From: Timema cristinae
Taxonomy: Eukaryota > Arthropoda > Insecta > Phasmatodea > Timematidae
DNA length: 64,000 nucleotides
Reading direction: 5' to 3'
NCBI GenBank assembly: GCA_039000515.1
Contig: JBCFYV010000012.1
Span: 84,811,784-84,875,783 of the forward strand
Part shown: one piece after another, positions 1 to 11,647 of the stretch
Numbering within the stretch: position 1 is the first letter of the stretch
How the letters are laid out: every line of letters begins with the position of its first letter
The notes under the pieces: generated by a model
What the model was told of the DNA's origin: nothing
What the model saw: only the letters and a program-made list of their open reading frames with translations
The model's database searches: none
Translations under genes and position numbers: made by a program

Positions 1-496
1 TGGACATAACCTTCAAAACTGTAAAGACAATCTGACTTGTAAAATTGTAAAGTCAAGATGCAACTGGGGGAAAAAATATTTAATATTACATATAAATGTA
101 AGGTGACTCAACCAGATTAAGTTTCTCCAAAGATTCAATGATTTTTTGAGTGAGATTAATACTTTTTGGAAGAAAGAAGAGGTGACTATTGAGAGTTAGA
201 GGATGAGGTTTGGCTGTCAGATTTGACATCTATGGCAAACTAAGTTATCTAAATCTACAATTCTAAGGAAAAGATAAGACATTTGGTGACATGATTAGCT
301 TGATTTCTGCCTATTTAATCCAGTTCCAGCTGATGATCACTGACCTCCCACAAAACACATTTGACCACTTTACAAATATGCAACAAGCAAAACTACCCAA
401 GTTTTGCGTTAGGAGCCGAGAAATTGGTTGTTTAAATGGTCAAGTTCCACAGGAATTTTAATAAAGATTTAGACTTCAAAAAATCAATTATACTGT

Positions 497-991
497 TCAA
501 TATCTTTCTTTCCCATTTAGACCAGAGTTAGACACAAACAACATTGCATGGAAAATCAATATGATCTTCTCTATGGATAAATCTTTTCTTGAACATGAGA
601 TAATAACTCTACGGTGTGATTTGTTCTTAAAGACCCGGTCATCAGAAGAAGAATTTTGAAAATATGTTTCCTCGAGAAGTATACCAACATAAGAAAATGT
701 AGTGAAATCTTCACTCCTGTTTTGGTTCAATGTACTTGTGTGAATTGGCATTTTTCTAATTGAAAGTAATGAAGACAAAACATTTATCCAAGGTAACAGA
801 GCTGCATTTGGAAGGTTTGTTGAGACTGGCCCTGTCTTAATATACACCTGATTTTGAAAGCCTGGTGGATGACACGAAACAAAAATCTTCTCTTTAGTAA
901 GAAAATTGTTTTTAAATGTATCCAGTGTCTTAAAATGTCTATATTTTTCTTCTTCATAGACAGTATTTCTGTATTTCATCATTATATGCAA
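497..991 (-). CDS. Hypothetical 164-residue ORF in intron or upstream region
   Basis: This is an uninterrupted 164-codon frame on the opposite strand to the coiled-coil gene, starting at an ATG-rich site (two near-adjacent ATGs) and ending in taa. It is the longest open frame in the window. Its composition is varied rather than low-complexity and includes FVSCHPPGFQNQ and SYVGILLEETYF. I recognise no domain, signal peptide or transmembrane segment. It could be a single-exon gene, one exon of an antisense gene, or a piece of an old mobile element. No splice sites or poly(A) signal stood out. Without homologues it should be treated as unproven. Confidence 0.25.
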   Translation of the reverse strand: MHIMMKYRNTVYEEEKYRHFKTLDTFKNNFLTKEKIFVSCHPPGFQNQVYIKTGPVSTNLPNAALLPWINVLSSLLSIRKMPIHTSTLNQNRSEDFTTFSYVGILLEETYFQNSSSDDRVFKNKSHRRVIISCSRKDLSIEKIILIFHAMLFVSNSGLNGKERY

Positions 992-1539
992 ATGATTTTT
1001 TTTTAAATATATATTTATGAAAACTACTATGGAGGGGATGTAGGCCCTAGTAGCTCGAGGTTAATCTTAACAAACAAGAGTAACACCTAGACCATGCAAC
1101 CACTGAAGGGAGATACATTCGTCTTTATCTACGTTTCATACCATCCTCCATTCACCAACCAGTTAACTCAGTTGCTGATCTAGACATTACAATGACTATC
1201 TGCACAGTACCCTCTTTGTTGAGTTCTTCTCACCTTCTATATCACTCCCGCCTCCCTCTAACTGTGGCTATTTCACAAACCACATCCCAACATGTAGAGA
1301 GAAGAGTAAACAATTAGCCATTCATCACCAGATACACAATACAAGGGAAAGAAATAACATTTTTCTAGAAGTTCTACAGTGCGAGCCATAAATCTGTCAA
1401 TCCCAATCTCCAGCTTCAGTAGTTATTTTAGGCTTGCCTCCAAAATTCAAATACTTGCAGATCACTAAAAATTGCTGGATATAATGATAATTCATTAGAA
1501 CATGTAACTGTCAATATTTTGCTATCATTTACCCCCCAG

Positions 1540-4500
1540 GTGATCAACAAACTGTCACAAGAGTATGAGGAAATGGTGGGTCGAATAGGACAGTTGGAGT
1601 ATGAGGCCCGCCGTTGCCTGGAGCTGGAGCAAGAGGTGTCAAATCTGAAGATCAACCTGTCCACTGGGCAGACCAAGAAGCCATCTTGCAGCAGCAGGTG
1701 CAGGCTGCCAGACACCTGCAGGTCGAGAACAGCCTCGAGATGTTGGCACTCAGAGAGTATATGGAGAGACTTCAAAACATGATTTGTGACACCATTGCAG
1801 CTATCAAGCAAGTACTGGACGTGAGTACATCCTACCATTGAGTTCTGTGGACCTACAACTAGTAGGCCTATAGTTAAATGTATTGAAAAATGTAAGAGTT
1901 GAGCCTAAAACTTAACAGACTATCTACAAACATTTGGAACAATTAGAAATAGTCTGTTTTGAAAACTACAATATTTCACAAAAGAAATATTCTTATGTGA
2001 AATTTGGTAGATTTCAATAAGAATGTAAATAGCAAAAAGTAGCAAATAAGTAACAAAATTGGTATAGAATCTCAGAAAAAATATTATTTTGCATTTATTT
2101 TACTTTTAAACAAGCCTATATAACGTTCTTAGTTGCAAACACATTAAAAAAATGAGAATAGTCAAGTTTAGGTTTTGTTATATATGCAGACGAATATTTT
2201 AAACAAACAATTACAGTTTAATCAATGTTTTATATAATGTAGTTTTTTTTTCTTGAGAATTCACAAAATAATTGCTAAAAAATAGGAAAAAATAATTGTC
2301 TTGATTTAATTATTAATTTTGATCATAATCATGTCCCTTTGCCTATTAGTTGTACAGACAAAATCAGGTTATTAACAAATCAAAAGTACTGTATTAAAGA
2401 AGGAAAAATGTTAAAATGATAAATAGTTAAAGCAAATACAAAAAATATATTGAGAAAAAAGAGAAAAGATAATTAGTAGAATTTAATATTAAATTTGATT
2501 ATTAATCACCATGCTTAATATATGTTTGTAAACATCTAGTTTATTTAATAAAATCAAATACACTTTTAAAGAATCAATTAATTTGTCTAAAATGATAACA
2601 AACTGTTAAAAAATACAAGAAAATATTTATTTTGAGACAAGAAACATTCATATGAATGAATGGTTAGAGATTATGTATTATATATTAAATTATGTTGGAA
2701 TAATCATAGATACGTAAATGATTGATTTGTATTAAACAATCTATTATGGAGAATTGGATCAGATCACTTTTTCTCAAGTGAATTTTTAATTTTGTAAAGC
2801 ATCACATGTATACGTAAATCAAAGTCTGAAATCTTAATAAAGTTGTGATATGCATATATGAAAATTTATTTGGGTATAACAATAGATTTCAATGCAGTGA
2901 ATGGTAAGTGAAATTAAGACAATTATGTATTGAAAATTACGTTGGGTAAATTCTATAAGAGATTTGATTTTGTGAAATGTAAAAAGAAATGTTGTGGATT
3001 GAATGTGAACAGTATAAGCAACTATATGTAATGTAATAAGAGAGAAAGGAAGCAGTATAAATGAATTAGATTGTTGGGTCATTGAAGATGTGAAAACAGT
3101 TTCAAGCATGAAGAAGTTGTTACTGGGACCATAAAATGAGCAAGGGAGAACAAAATAATATGCAAAATATGAGTAAAGAAGAAGCGTAAGAAGTAATAGC
3201 AACAAAATGGTTGGTAAAAAAAAAAATTATGCAAAATGTATTTAAGGAAGTAAAGCCAATGGGTAAAAGAAATAAAAAATGATTGAAGGCATAAAAAATT
3301 GTCCAGTATGGTAAGAAATTGAAACAAGTGTGCAAGGAAAAAACTATGGCATTAAATGAAGTGATGAGATGATCTAAGATGAAAACTGTATAAGAAAGCG
3401 ATGGCGGAATTATTTCAAGCAACTGTATTGACAAAAATGTTTATACAGTAGCAGAAAATAAGGAATATGTTATGAGTGAAAGAATTAACGAGGCCGAGGT
3501 GTTAAAAAGCTATGAAAGTGTTAAAGAATGGCAAAGCTGCAGGAGTAGGTTGGATCATAAGTGAAATACTTAAGTGTGGGGGCATGGTATTACTTACAGA
3601 TTGTGTTAGTTGTTCAATGTGTGTGCTGGGATTTTGAATGTTCCTAATGACTGGAAGAATACTGTCATTTTCCCTTTGTACAAAGACATTAGGAGTGAAT
3701 GTGAGAAATTAAAGCAATTAGTTTGTTGAATATTCCAGGCAAACTTTTTGGAAGGGTTTTAATTGAAAGGGTGCATGAAAAAATTGCAGACAAGATTTGG
3801 GGTGAGTAATAAATGTAAAGTAGTAAAAAAAGTTCATTTTGCAGTCATTGTTCTGGAGAAAGCGAACAATCATGTGGGTAGGAGTAAGTTATGAAATGTT
3901 CTTAAAGAGTGTGGTGTGGATGCATGATAAGTAAATGCTATTATGGCTGTGTATGATGGAAGTAAAGCATGCGTTAGGGTGGATGAGCTTTTAGCGAATA
4001 ATTTGGCAGTTAACAGGGTGATAGACAAAGTTGTGTTATGTCCCCATGGTTGTTTATGTTTTCATGAATCAGGGTATGAGGGATGCTTGCGAGGATGTGG
4101 TTGGTGTACAAATAGGCAATGTGAATGTTAAAGTGCTGTTATATGCAGATGATGCTTTATTAATGGCTGAGAGCGAAAATGAATTGCAGAATGTATTAAA
4201 TCGTTTGAATGTGGTGTCAGGCAGTATGAATATTTGAATAAATGTCTCCAAAACTAAGGTGATAGTTTTTGATAAGGATGGATCAGGAAATGATTGTCAG
4301 CTTAGTATAAATGGAAAACTATTAGAACAATTTAATGATTTTGTGTATCTGTGCAGAATGTTCTATAAAATTGAAAGGATGGTTGGTGAAATTGACAGAT
4401 GGGTGAATGCATCTCGAAGAATAGTTGGATGTATGTGAACTATTGTAAAAGAATGAAGTAGTATTGAACGAGTTAAAGATGGCAGTATACAAACATGTGT

Positions 4501-6416
4501 TGAAGCCAACATTGTTTTATGGATTTAAAGCATGATTTTGTCGGGAGAAAACACAAGAGCAAGGTGAATGAGATATCTAAGAAATGTAAGTGGAAAAACA
4601 AATATGGACAGAGTCATTAATGAATGGATGCTGAAGGAGTGGGGTTTGAAAGGGAATCCAATACCTCGATGTGAAAGAAACATCATACATGGGTTTGGGC
4701 ATATTGAAAGGATGAGTGTGGATCGAGTGACAAAGCAAATATATGAAGGTTTAGAGTGGATTAAAAGGAAGGAGTAGGCCATGTAAGATGTGGCTTAATG
4801 TTGTAGACAAATACATGAAAAATAGAAACATTAAGAGTTTTAAGAATAAAATAGCATGTATGATTTGGTGTATGGATGTTGTTGAAGCGAAGGGAGTGTG
4901 CGTGGTTAGGGAAGTATGGACACAGTGAGGATGAATTAAGTAACAAGTCATTTTTTTTAGCTATATGTAGTTTCTTGCCTACCCTATAAGGGAACGGTTT
5001 GATTAGATATGTGGGTAATAACGCTAAAAAATTCAGACTGAAAATTTTATTTTTTTTATCCACTTTCAAATCTGATTTTTTTAAAATTCTCGAATATTAG
5101 ATAATTTTGAGGATTCTAAGAACCTCGCCTTAATTATTTTAAACTCTTATAGAAAGTTTAATCAACTAACATTATAAAATAGACAGCTTTGGTTTGTTTT
5201 AGTATATTTAAATTCATCAACAAAGTGATTCCATTATTGGTTGTTTCAGATTCAAGCGGGGGCCCCTTCAGACGAAGCTCTCAACATAACGCGAAGAGAG
5301 ACCTTGCTAAGTAACCTGCTACAGCTACTCAACACAGCAGACCTACCACTCAGACCCAGGGACAAGCCCAGTCAGTAAGTACAATATCTTGTATTCTGGT
5401 ATTTTACTGCCCATGATCAAGTGGTTTGTGGATGTTAACTACAAGTATAGATGGTCTTAAGTTACCTCAAAGAGTGTCTTAAAATAATCATAGGCCTTTA
5501 TTTGTGTATGGGTCTGTAATGTTATTAAAATATTATTTTATGATCAACGGTCGGTGTACAATATCCAGTGTTAATGTCCTAAGGTAAATAGTTTGCAGGT
5601 CATTTGCTGATTTAATCTTTAACAGTGTGTTTAGAAAGTTCACATTCCTGATCTGTTTAGATGTTTTAAAGAAAATCTAAAACATGAAACTTAAGATTAG
5701 TATGGAAAGCTAAACTGATAGTAATATAACAAAATAAAGCTCATAAGTAAAGATAATTTTATGTTAATGTGTCAACATTTTCCTGGAAAGAAGTAAACCA
5801 TATTCTGGAGGAGCCTTTCCAGTTTACAAGATTAGGATTAAACCATGGTCTCCTGGTTAGTCATGTTAGCACAAACTCAGTAGTATTTGTTGAATGTGTG
5901 TTAGTGCAGTTGCAGCACAAACAGAACTAACATGTTTGAATTTTCCCCAGAACACATTCAGACAATGTACCTGGCAAATACAGTACTGGGGACTTGGGGC
6001 TGATACCCAGGATTGGCTCAGCTGAGCTGAAGCTTATGTATGATGACTCCTTGTATAAAGCGACTCTGCCAGAAGGGACCCCCCTTGGGTCAGTGGGGTC
6101 TAACTACAGCCTCGATTCTATACCCGCGTTGACACCCATTACATCCAGGGACATACTACAGGAAGACTCACAAAAATCGGTCAAGTTCCTCGATGAGGTA
6201 GACACCTTGTCCTCCAAATTCCAAGAGGATATGGCCAGGAGGGAAACCTTTGTTGTGGAAGGTTCAAAGGCTCAATATGAAGACTTGCTACAAGAATATG
6301 AAGTTAAAGAAGATTCCCAACAAGAATCTGAAATTAAAGGAGATTCCCAACAAGAATCTGAAGTTACAGAGGATACTCCTCGAGGGTCCGAATCTACGCA
6401 ACAGGATGAAGATTGA
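1540..6416 (+). CDS. Coiled-coil protein, 3' three exons (5' part off the left edge)
   Basis: Three exons join in phase: 1540-1820 (acceptor ccccccag, donor gtgagt), 5250-5374 (acceptor tgtttcag, donor gtaagt) and 5951-6416 (acceptor ttccccag, stop tga). They give about 290 residues. The first exon encodes a heptad-like acidic/basic stretch beginning VINKLSQEYEEMVGRIGQLE, typical of a coiled coil. The second continues IQAGAPSDEALNITRRETLL. The last is non-coiled, Ser/Thr-rich and ends in an acidic tail with a duplicated SQQESE unit. Exon 1 is open in one frame to about 1670 and in another from about 1660. One missing base there makes the total length an exact number of codons (873 nt with the base restored). 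Upstream exons must lie left of the window because exon 1 opens with an acceptor. I do not recognise the family; a centrosomal or cytoskeletal coiled-coil protein is only a guess from composition. The exon structure is well supported. Confidence 0.75.
1821..2829. other. AT-rich intron sequence, nothing recognised
   Basis: Intron of the coiled-coil gene between its first visible exon and the LINE. Very AT-rich with homopolymer runs; no coding signal, RNA gene or clear repeat structure was seen. Confidence 0.5.
2830..4955 (+). mobile_element. Decayed LINE (non-LTR retrotransposon), linker and reverse transcriptase
   Basis: Broken frames on the + strand read as a non-LTR reverse transcriptase with many stops and shifts. 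Around 3650 the frame resembles NVPNDWKN..IFPLYK, near 3715 AISLLNIPGKLFGRVLIERV, and at 4142-4153 the catalytic YADD box lies within VLLYADDALLMAESENEL. Further on come SKTKVIVFDK and, near 4570-4770, a C-terminal segment with RYLRNVSGKTNMDRVINEW. No endonuclease domain is readable upstream; the part from 2830 to 3480 resembles the linker of the same kind of element only loosely. The copy is dead and sits in the intron between exons 1 and 2 of the coiled-coil gene, in the same orientation. A related fragment lies at 32750-33190. Confidence 0.8.
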
Positions 6417-6829
6417 AGAGTTAAGGAATTAAAATATAAAAATTGAAGCTAATCAACAAAAATTATGTCCATTAGGAATAACTGTCATATTGTAGTTTAG
6501 TGGTGTGTGAATGTCTACTTTGTGTTTTATTATAAGCAAATACATATAATGACATATTAAAAAAATAGAATTGTTAGGAAAAATTGTTGAAAAATACTCA
6601 AATCTATCTAGCATAGAATTGGGGAAGATAAATTTGAATAAAAAAAACCTTATTGAGGAGAGTGGATGATCAAATCCCAAAAGATTTAAAAGCCCATTCC
6701 CCCCCTTTAGATAGCACATAGTTTAAGTAGGTAATACAGCTTAATCTAAATGTCATGTTGTGTGGTTTCCTGTACTTGAGAAATTAGTGGAATTGAGAGC
6801 AGTGAAATGGTTTAATTACATTGTAAGAA

Positions 6830-6835
6830 AATAAA
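6830..6835 (+). terminator. Possible poly(A) signal of the coiled-coil gene
   Basis: An aataaa hexamer about 410 bp after the stop codon, in an A-rich run. It is a plausible cleavage signal, but in AT-rich DNA such hexamers arise often, so confidence is low. Confidence 0.25.
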
Positions 6836-7120
6836 AATAAATTGAAAAAGATTTATTTTAAAATGGAAAAATATATTAATTTGATCACATCTTTGATGTT
6901 GTTACATCATGATGATACATTTGACCCAATTATTTATTTTTTCCTTTCCTCTTTGTAACCCACTTCTCAACTTAAACAAATCAATATTTGTTTGTTGGGA
7001 TTAATAGGACGGTCCACAATCAGAATACAAATAACCAAAATGTTAATATTAGGTATGTGTACGATTTTTCAGATGTGGAAATTTTAGAGAAAATAATTTG
7101 TGTATGCCAACTATATGAAC

Positions 7121-7595
7121 ACTAGATAGCTGTTGCCCGCGGCTTTGCTCGCGTGGAAGTTGATTATATACAAATACGAAAATATACATATGTATTTACA
7201 GATTAATTTAAAATATTACGTTACGTTGATGACCATAACTTGACCTCAGATCAAAAATAATGCAAGTCCGATACAAACTTTCACCCCCTTTTTCATCCCT
7301 TATTAAATAAAATTTCCAAAATTCCTGAAACACGTATTAATTTGTTTTACGTCAATACCCGAAATACAAAATTTTGTTTATGTAACTTTCAAAATGACAG
7401 ACTTTCATACATATTATCATCCCCTATTTTGACCCCTTTGGGGTGGAATTTTCTAAAATCCTTTCTTAGTGGGTGCCTACATAACAAAATGAATATACAG
7501 TCCGAATTTCATGCTTGTAGCCTTGATAGTTTGCGCTCGGCGATGATGAATCAGTCAGTCAGTCAGTCAGGACATGTTATTTTATAAGTATAGAT
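7121..7595 (+). repeat. Interspersed repeat resembling an arthropod RTE-type LINE 3' end
   Basis: The segment opens with tagctgttgcccgcggcttt, locally GC-rich in AT-rich surroundings. It contains ttttgacccctttggggtgg and ends in a tetranucleotide run (agtc) at 7553-7570, followed by ttttataagtatagata. This arrangement of a 'gttgcccgcggc' start, a 'gacccctttggggtg' core and a short tandem near the end is familiar from insect RTE-like LINE/SINE 3' regions. No transposase or reverse transcriptase frame is present, so this is a truncated, non-coding copy. The classification rests on remembered similarity. Confidence 0.55.
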
Positions 7596-7599
7596 AAGT

Positions 7600-9300
7600 T
7601 TTTAATTTTTACCTCAATCTGAATTGCAGTAGATGATAGTGAACATGCACAGATTCTCGAAGAAAAATAAACAACAATTGTCTGCCAACACAGTCTTGTG
7701 TTTGGAAAAAACTCCTTCCAACATCTACAGAAGCAATGGGATCATACTTGAAGAGTACTATATCACTGGATGTTAGTTCCTCTTCAATGTCACAAGTGAT
7801 AACATCTTCACCCACCAGCACTTGAGAAATGGAGCATAAGTTTATTAGCTTGAGTTTTTGTCAGAGCACATTTCAGTTTTCCAACATCACTCTTCACCTT
7901 CTACAAAGCACCTTACGTTGTTCTTACTAAATCTATCATATTTTCGAGGGTCAAACCCTTACCCTAAGGATGTGTAATTAATAATGACAAATAGCCAAAA
8001 TTTTCCATGATAAATGCCAGCCTTCTCTTCATTTTGTTTTTCTGAAAACATTTCTTGAGAAGTATGAATGGCTCTAGCTCTACTACAGACTTTACAGTTT
8101 GATAACTGTCACAATAGTATACACATGCATCAATCCAAGTGCCCCACTGCGTAATAATAGGCTGCAGTGGCAAAGAAGCATCGGTAGCTAGTAATTTAAA
8201 GGGTTTCTTTTGCATTGTAACTTTTTGCAAATATCTCCTTGATGTGTGATACCAAGGTGTCAACTTGGGGGAAGTTAGCTCTCACTCCCTTTACCACTCT
8301 ATGCAAAGTGTGAGTGAGACAAGTCACATATAACATCCTTCGATTAAAATGTTGCCGCATAAGTCACAAGGAGCAGATTATCGTCATGTCATACACCATC
8401 TGACCATAACAGAACCATAGCTACATCAAATAGTTTACATATTGTTGTGTGGATGTCAAACTCTAAGACTTAAGCTGTAAACAAAAAAAACCTCTTATGC
8501 TTTGTTGATTTCCAATGTTTTCAAGATAACATTGGCACTGTAATAACCCTTTATATCACTGGTTTCAACAAAATCTTTAATCTGTTGACTAGTTCTCTTA
8601 TTATATTCATTTTTTTTTTGCCACCTTACTATCTGTTCTGGTCATATGCACTCGTTACTTCATTGTAGCACTGTGGTATATATATTTTCCTTAGTGTGAA
8701 CTTGTCAAATAGAATGAGCCGTATGCCATTCCAAGTAATCCCTTGGTTTAATATTGCTTTGGGTGACCTGGTGGTCTAGGGGTAAGGTGTCAGACTTCTG
8801 TGCTGGCGGCCGAGGTTCAATCCTCGGTCCCGGCACAGATTTATCTGATTTCCAAACCCTTCCTTCACCTCTGACAAGGCATCTTGTGAATGTGGGGAAT
8901 GCCAGGCCTCCACCGTGGTTCGGATTCCACGTTAAACTGTGGTCCTTCATTTCATCTCACAATCACCCTACCATTACACATCAGCGTAAGTGCGTATAAC
9001 CTGAACGGGTAGTAAAGACGCGGTGCTAATAATAATAATAATATTGCTTAGTTTCCACAGAGGAATGTTCACAGAAACTAGAAGTCACACAAATCTTTGC
9101 AAAATTGGAGAGGAGTTGCATTTACTAATGGATGTGGTTTGAGCAAGTAATAGTTGGCAAGTTTTCTTTTTATTAATATTCTGGATAGCACGTACATGTT
9201 TGTCATGATGGTAAACACCTTTTCTCCTGCTCCTCCAATTATATATTTGAAGTATTTTAATAATATCTGTAGAAAAAGTCTCCAAATTCAGAAACAATTT
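7600..9300 (-). pseudogene. hAT-superfamily transposase relic, interrupted by a SINE
   Basis: Reading the minus strand, successive broken frames resemble a hAT-like transposase in the right order. Near 9090-9250 there is a zinc-finger-like N-terminus (KHVRAIQNINKKK). At about 9050-9085 and 8690-8750 the NIPLWKL / IKPRDYLEWHT region appears, then CKLFDVAMVL..WSDG near 8400. TQWGTWIDACVYY lies at about 8110-8160. Near 7700-7760 the C-terminal dimerisation-type motif FKYDPIASVDVGRSF appears. Stops and frame changes show it is dead. A SINE at 8760-9039 splits it; removing the SINE and one copy of its target duplication rejoins one open frame. Terminal inverted repeats were not identified. Confidence 0.7.
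8760..9039 (+). mobile_element. tRNA-derived SINE, family 1, full length
   Basis: It has a tRNA-like head with an RNA polymerase III box A (tggtctagggg, 8772-8782) and box B (ggttcaatcc, 8814-8823), a unique body, and a 3' tail of taa repeats. It is flanked by a perfect 10-bp target duplication, aatattgctt (8750-8759 and 9040-9049). Three further copies in the window (38996-39151, 55869-56149, 59943-60243, all minus) define the family. The insertion lies inside a hAT transposase relic. Confidence 0.88.
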
Positions 9301-9619
9301 GCCTCAACTGGTCCAATTTAGATATTTTAAATGTATTCAAAATGCTTATATATGAATAAATCTAACATACAATTTATGAATGGAAACTATACAATGAGTA
9401 GTTTTGACAACTAAAATCTTACTCTCTTCTAAACAGGGACACAAATACCCCCTTCCCACCTATTACCTTTTCAGCTTTGTTGCAGTGACGCACTAGGAAT
9501 GTGGAACTACCAAACACTAGGTAAAGAGGAGACAAAGTTTTATATATATATATATATATTATTATTATGATTTATGAACATAAAGGGTCTAAAGAAGCCT
9601 CGCATTCATTTGTTTCTTT

Positions 9620-9862
9620 AACTTTTTTTAGCACTATGTCTTACTATCCATTTGAGTTATACACCTAGGTACTAATTACGCTAATGTGTTAGGGATAAGG
9701 AAGGTTGAATTAAGAGGAATTGCACCTGTGAGAGTGGAACTATAGTTAGGAAAAACTGCCCTCGTGCACCCGACCAGGATCAAAACCCAATCTTCCTGTC
9801 ATTGGCAGTCTAGTCTAATAAGAGAGTAGAGCATTAAACCGTGTGGCCACCGAAGCTCGTTT
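9620..9862 (-). mobile_element. tRNA-derived SINE, family 2
   Basis: On the minus strand it begins with a degenerate tRNA-like head (gcttcggtggccacacgg, then a box-B-like ggttttgatcctgg). It continues with a body like that of the 21079 copy and ends with gcgtaattagtacctaggtg and an A-rich tail. Other copies are at 21079-21314, 44240-44490 and 49925-50135. Confidence 0.65.
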
Positions 9863-11180
9863 GATGAGGTTTCTGGTGTTAATGCCCTTAGGAGAAATTA
9901 ATATTAATTATAAACATTGACATTTGGGCTATCTATATATTGATTACACTTAGTTCCATTTAATCAGTTGAAATTATTTTACAGAAATAATAATTAAAAA
10001 TTTCCATTTTGGGAAATTTTCTGGAAAAAATATAAGGAAAAAATTTCTTCTCACATCTCTCTAATCACACCCATAAAAACCACTAGCCAAACTCACGATA
10101 TAAGCAACTCACATCCTCTGTAATATCCTCCTTTAAAAACCTAACAGCCAACTAAAAATTGCTATATTAGCACTAACACTACCTATCCACCAGGGTCCTA
10201 ACTTAATACACACACAAAAAACTCCATACTTAAAATAACATGAACCAAGCTAACCACACCAAAAAAAAAAAAGACTATTTTAAATACACACATACATATA
10301 CATTGTTTAACAACAGATAACAGCTAATAAATAGGGATCTAAAATAGCCTAACTGTAGATATATTTGGGAGGACAGTCTCAAATAAAACAAAAAAGGAAA
10401 AAGCTCAAGGCCAAACCTCTCCACAGTACATACTCCAAATTTCCTCCACAAAGAACCATGTTGTACACAACCTCAAGAAAACTTGTGTTTTTATACATTC
10501 AAATTCATACTTTGAAATACTATTATTATTAATGTAATCACTCCTCCAACAAAATCAATTCAGAATAGGCAATTTTAAACATGTGGCATAATATGGGTTT
10601 ATCTTAATAAACTTCCAGAGAGCACAATAAAAACAATCTCCCAAAAACTGGAAAGTATCCTTAAAATACGTCCGTCCATACAGTGACCAACAATCCCTTT
10701 CCTCAAACCTTCAAAACACACAAGAGGTAACCTTCTTGCTGGTCCAAACCATGATTTTTCTAATTGTCTCCTAGCTAAAGTACAAAGGACAAAGCTGTAT
10801 GCCGAGCTTAATAATAGGATCACCAGTGAAAATGATGAGTCTAAAGGCCAATGATCTTAACAGTACCAATCGGCATCGGGCCAGCCATATTCTTACCTAT
10901 TTATAACAATATAAATTATATATTTTTAAAGGTTCAAGATTTCAAAGAAAATATTAGATTTGCCCTGCTTGCATACCGTGTAATAAACAAGTTAAATTCT
11001 AGCAACTACTTATTCAATTTTTTTTTATTCATTCTATTTTTTTAACTAAATTATAAAATCAATATTTAATTAGAAGAAACTATATACAATTGAGTATATA
11101 TGAAATAGGAAATTTGGTGGATGAATAATTATAATTACAGAGATCAGCTGAGTCATAATCGAATAAATTGAAAAATGATA
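9863..11180. other. Intergenic AT-rich DNA, no gene recognised
   Basis: Between SINE family 2 and the tRNA-like pair. The minus-strand frame at 10599-10823 and the C-rich, A-rich stretch at 10060-10270 look like possible decayed repeat, but I could not match them to any family. Confidence 0.4.
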
Positions 11181-11184
11181 CCGG

Positions 11185-11262
11185 GTCATGGGAATCGAAC
11201 CTGGAACCTTTGGTTTAGTGTGCCAATATTCTACCACTGAGCTACCCAAGGATCGTCCCATG
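11185..11262 (-). repeat. tRNA-like sequence (SINE head or tRNA pseudogene)
   Basis: The minus strand carries a consensus-quality box A (tagctcagtgg, plus positions 11234-11244) and a perfect box B (ggttcgattcc, 11191-11201). The acceptor-stem halves do not pair, so a functional tRNA is unlikely. It faces a similar sequence on the other strand at 11341-11417. Confidence 0.6.
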
Positions 11263-11340
11263 GTCAGGGTCATTCTTCACTTATAATTTTATCTATGTGC
11301 CTGTTACAGACTGCCTTAAAATATGAATGAAGAATGACAA

Positions 11341-11417
11341 TTCCTGGGTAGCTAAGTGGTAGAGCATTGGCGTGCTAAGTCAAATGTACTGGGTTAGATT
11401 CATGTGCCCAGGTGTCA
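11341..11417 (+). repeat. tRNA-like sequence (SINE head or tRNA pseudogene)
   Basis: Box A is tagctaagtgg (11349-11359). The acceptor-like ends cctggg and cccagg can pair, and the anticodon-arm-like stretch ttggcgtgctaagtcaa would place GCT at the anticodon. The T arm is degenerate. It is probably a tRNA-derived repeat rather than a gene. Confidence 0.55.
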
Positions 11418-11592
11418 TTTTTAATTTTATTCTAACGGTATTTACTTGTTCAATATTCTTTGATGTTTTATACATAATTTCTAATAGCTTAACCTTTCTA
11501 CTATCTATTTTAAGATGACAATACAAATATACTTATTTGCTATTAAAGAATGACAGTGAAACAAAAAAAAGATTGTTCAAAAAGAGATTTAC

Positions 11593-11598
11593 TTTATT
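11593..11598 (-). terminator. Poly(A) signal of NOP53
   Basis: The minus strand reads aataaa 50 bp after the NOP53 stop codon, a usual distance for a short 3' UTR. Confidence 0.5.
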
Positions 11599-11647
11599 CC
11601 AAAAAGTATATAATAATTTCCCAATGTGATATTTTACAAAGCATCCA

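Noticed and set aside
1428..1838. 136-codon minus-strand frame
   Set aside because: Antisense shadow of the coiled-coil exon, whose splice sites and phase are coherent on the + strand.
8754..8999. 81-codon frame over the SINE
   Set aside because: The sequence is a non-coding tRNA-derived SINE with Pol III boxes; the frame is incidental.
10599..10823. 74-codon minus-strand frame, possibly retroelement-derived
   Set aside because: No recognisable motif, and the neighbouring frames give no support.
11185..11417. Functional tRNA genes
   Set aside because: The control boxes are good, but the acceptor or T arms do not pair properly; they are more likely tRNA-derived repeats.
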